Assembly: GCA_030427245.1 (NCBI GenBank)
Contig: JAUHXA010000070.1
Coordinates: 1-35,347, forward strand
DNA length: 35,347 nucleotides
Direction: 5' to 3'
Source of the DNA: Bacteroidia bacterium
Lineage (GTDB): Bacteria > Bacteroidota > Bacteroidia > Chitinophagales > UBA2359
In this document: positions 33,205 through 35,347 of the stretch, piece by piece
Layout of the letters: the number at the start of each line of letters is the position of its first letter
How positions within the stretch are numbered: the stretch's first letter is position 1
Program-made: the position numbers and the translations under genes
Notes under the pieces: generated by a model
What the model was told of the DNA's origin: nothing
The model's input: the letters and a program-made list of their open reading frames with translations, nothing else
The model's database searches: none

Positions 33205-34422
33205 ATGAAAAAATCTATAGCTATAATGTGTGCAGGAGGACCTGCGCCAGGAATCAATACCGTCGTTAGTACAGTAGCAAAGGCTTTTTTGAAGGAAGGT
33301 TACAGAGTGTTAGGCGTTCATTACGGCTATAAGGGACTTTTGTCCGATGAAGTACCCATTAAAGAATTTGACTTTTATCATGCAGACAGAATTTTCAGCC
33401 GAGGTGGTTCGACATTGATTATGAGTCGTTTTAAACCCAAAGACTCGGACTTTACAACTACATTTTTTGAAGAAAACAATGTCAAACTTTTAGTAACAAT
33501 TGGCGGGGACGATACAGCATCAACTGCAAACCGATTGATGAAATTTTTGAAAGGCAAAGGCATGGATATTTCCAATATTCATGTTCCAAAAACAATTGAC
33601 AACGACCTTCCTCTACCAGGTAGAAATCCAACTTTTGGGTTTCATTCTGCAAAAGATGAAGGCGTGAAAATTGGAAATACACTTTATGAGGACGCTCGAA
33701 CTACTGAAATGTGGTATCTGATGTCTTCGATGGGAAGGTCGGCAGGACATTTGGCATTTGGTATCGGAACGGCTTGCCATTTTCCAATGATTATCATCCC
33801 TGAGATGTTTAATAAAACAAAACCTACTGTCGAAAAAATCATTCAACTAATGATTTCTTCAATCGTGAAACGGCAAATAAATGGAGTTTACTACGGTGTT
33901 ATTATTATTAGTGAGGGCGTTTTTCATGCAATTCCAGAAAACGAAATTATCGATGCAGGTATTCAATTTACGTATGATGCACATGGACATCCCGAATTAG
34001 GAAATGTAAGTAAGGCCAATTTCTTCAATGTAATATTGCAAGAAAAATTAAGAGAACTTGGTTTAGATATAAAAACTCGCCCTAATGATGCAGGATACGA
34101 ATTGAGATGCTGTCGCCCGATTGGATTTGACCTTACCTTATGCTCCCTTTTAGGAATTGGGGTTAAAAAACTGTTCAATGAAGGAATAAGCGGCTGCATT
34201 GTGAGTGCGGATGCCGAAGGGAATATTTCCCCTGTTTATCTGTCCGACCATGAAGACGAAAACGGTAAAGTCATTCCTCGTTTGGTAGATATGAATGCCG
34301 AAATCGCACATTTGTTTTTTAATAATTTAGACTTTATCACCGAAAGTGATTACGAATCTGCGGCAAAATATGTAACAGACCCTCAGTTATTTGATTTTCA
34401 CAAAATTTTGAATTGGTCGTAG
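33205..34422 (+). CDS. Pyrophosphate-dependent 6-phosphofructokinase
   Basis: This enzyme phosphorylates fructose 6-phosphate, probably using PPi. The 405-residue protein has MCAGGPAPGINTVV near the start and GGDDTA at 100-105. Asp103 replaces the glycine of ATP-PFK GGDGS/T. PKTIDND at 128-134 has Lys129 where ATP enzymes have Gly. Asp103 plus Lys129 is the PPi-PFK pattern. MSSMGRSAGHLAFGIG and later SEG, DAGYELRCCRP and VSADAEGNISPV complete the family. It is reversible in glycolysis and gluconeogenesis. It starts 180 AT-rich bases after the methyltransferase, and a functional link is not evident. Its composition is ordinary. Confidence 0.9.
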   Translation: MKKSIAIMCAGGPAPGINTVVSTVAKAFLKEGYRVLGVHYGYKGLLSDEVPIKEFDFYHADRIFSRGGSTLIMSRFKPKDSDFTTTFFEENNVKLLVTIGGDDTASTANRLMKFLKGKGMDISNIHVPKTIDNDLPLPGRNPTFGFHSAKDEGVKIGNTLYEDARTTEMWYLMSSMGRSAGHLAFGIGTACHFPMIIIPEMFNKTKPTVEKIIQLMISSIVKRQINGVYYGVIIISEGVFHAIPENEIIDAGIQFTYDAHGHPELGNVSKANFFNVILQEKLRELGLDIKTRPNDAGYELRCCRPIGFDLTLCSLLGIGVKKLFNEGISGCIVSADAEGNISPVYLSDHEDENGKVIPRLVDMNAEIAHLFFNNLDFITESDYESAAKYVTDPQLFDFHKILNWS

Positions 34423-34524
34423 AGCTGATAGCTGCAAAACTTTATGGTTTATTGGAAAAATCTATAATTTGAGGCTTTTGAAGTTTATTGTGTTTAGAAA
34501 TGTTCGGCTATTTTATTGCTAACT

Positions 34525-34749
34525 AGTGCCTGAACGGAAACTCACAGAGGGTTTATAATCAATGTATTGTAGTTGAAAAAACATTTGAACTTTTTTGAAA
34601 ATCAAAGAACTGATATAAGTTCAATAAATTCCTAATAAATGATAGTCAGTTTGCTATGGAAATACAAAAATTGCCTTAAAAAGTTCGTTTATTTAAGTAT
34701 TTAGTTATGTTTTGAAATTCAGTTAGTTAAGGGTTTCCGTTCAAGCACT
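34525..34749. mobile_element. MITE-like non-autonomous element with 17-bp terminal inverted repeats
   Basis: The left end AGTGCCTGAACGGAAAC (34525-34541) and the right end GTTTCCGTTCAAGCACT (34733-34749) are inverted repeats matching at 16 of 17 positions. Both are flanked by AACT (34521-34524 and 34750-34753), a 4-base target duplication. The 225-bp interior is AT-rich and has no transposase. It would be mobilised by an IS with similar ends elsewhere. The family could not be assigned. Confidence 0.75.
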
Positions 34750-34822
34750 AACTAAATCTTTGTGAAAACAAACGTCAAAAGTCTTTATTATCTGTACATA
34801 CGTACCCTCCTGTTCAAGCCTG

Positions 34823-34839
34823 CTTCAACTGTTGCCAAA
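34823..34839. repeat. Fragment of the 5742-5915 palindrome family
   Basis: CTTCAACTGTTGCCAAA matches the right arm of the palindromes at 5784-5800 and 5896-5912. The left arm is missing. Confidence 0.5.
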
Positions 34840-34934
34840 ATCTCTCCGTCTCTCTGCCTCTCCATCTCTCCGTTCAATTCCCTAACCCAATGAGCCAAAA
34901 AAAACTAATACCTCGCTCCTATCCCCTGACTCCT

Positions 34935-35347
34935 CTAAAACAACAAACTAATCCGTCGACTATACGTCTTTCCACCAGTATCCAAACGGTAAATATAATG
35001 CCCAGGCTTTAAGTGATATTCCTGCGGATAAAAAGGAAAAGTATAACTCCCTTCGGCCTGCGTAGTATTCACCAAAGTAGCCTTAGGTTTTCCCGCCAAG
35101 TCCAACAACTGCAAACGCACAAAGCCCTTTCTCAAAATCGCATATTTAATCAAACGTTGTTGAGGTTTTGAAGGATTCGGATTATGACCAAACAAAACCG
35201 CTGTATCATTCGAGCCTTTTGGCGGTTCACAATTCGGCAAGAGGTCATCAATCAAAGGAAAATTGCGCCCCATAATTGCGTCCGCCAACTCACTTTCCAT
35301 ACAAAACCAATCCTTCAATACAGAATAATACATCGCCCGAAAATCGG
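34935..35347 (-). CDS. DUF1501 family protein, C-terminal part with T9SS-like tail (partial)
   Basis: The frame is open past the right window edge, so only the last 136 or so codons are seen. Reading in from the edge, DFRAMYYSVLKDWF resembles the conserved end of DUF1501 (sulfatase-like) proteins. A linker with NCEPPKG follows, then a beta-rich tail (AILRKGFVRLQLLDLAGKPK and YHLKPGHYIYRLDTGGKTYS then RRISLLF) like type IX secretion sorting domains. The internal ATG at 35333 is not the true start. In Bacteroidota, DUF1501 genes often neighbour DUF1800 genes, but that partner is beyond the window. It is convergent with the phosphofructokinase. Confidence 0.7.
   Translation of the reverse strand, partial: DFRAMYYSVLKDWFCMESELADAIMGRNFPLIDDLLPNCEPPKGSNDTAVLFGHNPNPSKPQQRLIKYAILRKGFVRLQLLDLAGKPKATLVNTTQAEGSYTFPFYPQEYHLKPGHYIYRLDTGGKTYSRRISLLF

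Larger units (their letters stand above)
34423..34934. other. Gene-free stretch holding a MITE-like element and a repeat fragment
   Basis: These 512 bases separate the phosphofructokinase and the convergent DUF1501 gene. The middle is the inverted-repeat element at 34525-34749, and a fragment of the 5742-5915 repeat is at 34823-34839. No coding frame was supported. Confidence 0.6.

Noticed and set aside
33205-34422. PFK considered a functional partner of the EAD11 methyltransferase
   Set aside because: The gap is 180 AT-rich bases, the base composition changes at the boundary, and no conflict-related motif is in the PFK.
1-35347. Search for tRNA and rRNA genes in the gaps
   Set aside because: No T-loop plus acceptor-stem combination or rRNA-like sequence was seen in any intergenic region.

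Overview
The window looks like a chromosomal segment of an AT-rich Bacteroidota genome, probably in or near the Saprospiria (inference). The evidence is a secreted protein ending in a gliding-motility/CHU_C-type C-terminal domain, a DUF1501 protein end with a type IX secretion-like tail, a PorV/PorQ-like barrel, TAnnTTTG-type -7 elements, weak Shine-Dalgarno signals and a PPi-type phosphofructokinase. No tRNA, rRNA, CRISPR array or phage module was seen.

Layout. 1-3910: a truncated minus-strand gene start, pseudaminic acid synthase (pseI), and a large secreted repeat protein. 3934-11073: an accessory, conflict-like block. It holds an overlapping RNA-repair pair (HD-Pnk end-healing enzyme and RNA ligase), a cluster of palindromic repeats, a Uma2-type nuclease, and a 1483-residue CHAT protease-nSTAND ATPase-WD40 protein convergent with the nuclease. 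11567-18626: a peptide ABC import operon with two tandem-duplicated substrate-binding lipoproteins and YejB/YejE-like permeases. The YejB-like permease has a periplasmic insertion of roughly 220 residues, and no ATPase gene is present in the window. 18635-26283: mostly minus-strand housekeeping and metabolic genes (SWIM protein, barrel protein, DUF1572/DinB, LOG-family protein, sodium:solute symporter, acyl-ACP thioesterase) plus one plus-strand alpha/beta hydrolase lacking its nucleophile serine. 26494-31503: D-Tyr-tRNA deacylase, two adjacent PPK2 polyphosphate kinases, a lipoprotein, a zinc alcohol dehydrogenase and a GNAT acetyltransferase. 31504-34422: a very AT-rich island carrying an EAD11-like domain fused to an EgtD-like methyltransferase, followed by a PPi-dependent phosphofructokinase of more ordinary composition. 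34423-35347: a 225-bp MITE-like element with terminal inverted repeats and a target duplication, then the C-terminal end of a DUF1501 protein.

Most notable are (i) the effector-associated-domain/methyltransferase fusion at 31804-33024, a candidate undescribed effector of an NTPase-regulated conflict system; (ii) the CHAT-nSTAND-WD40 giant beside a Uma2 nuclease and an RNA-repair pair; (iii) the modified, duplicated peptide importer; and (iv) several dispersed palindromes, a MITE and a possible small RNA. Functions rest on motif recognition by eye; no database search was run.
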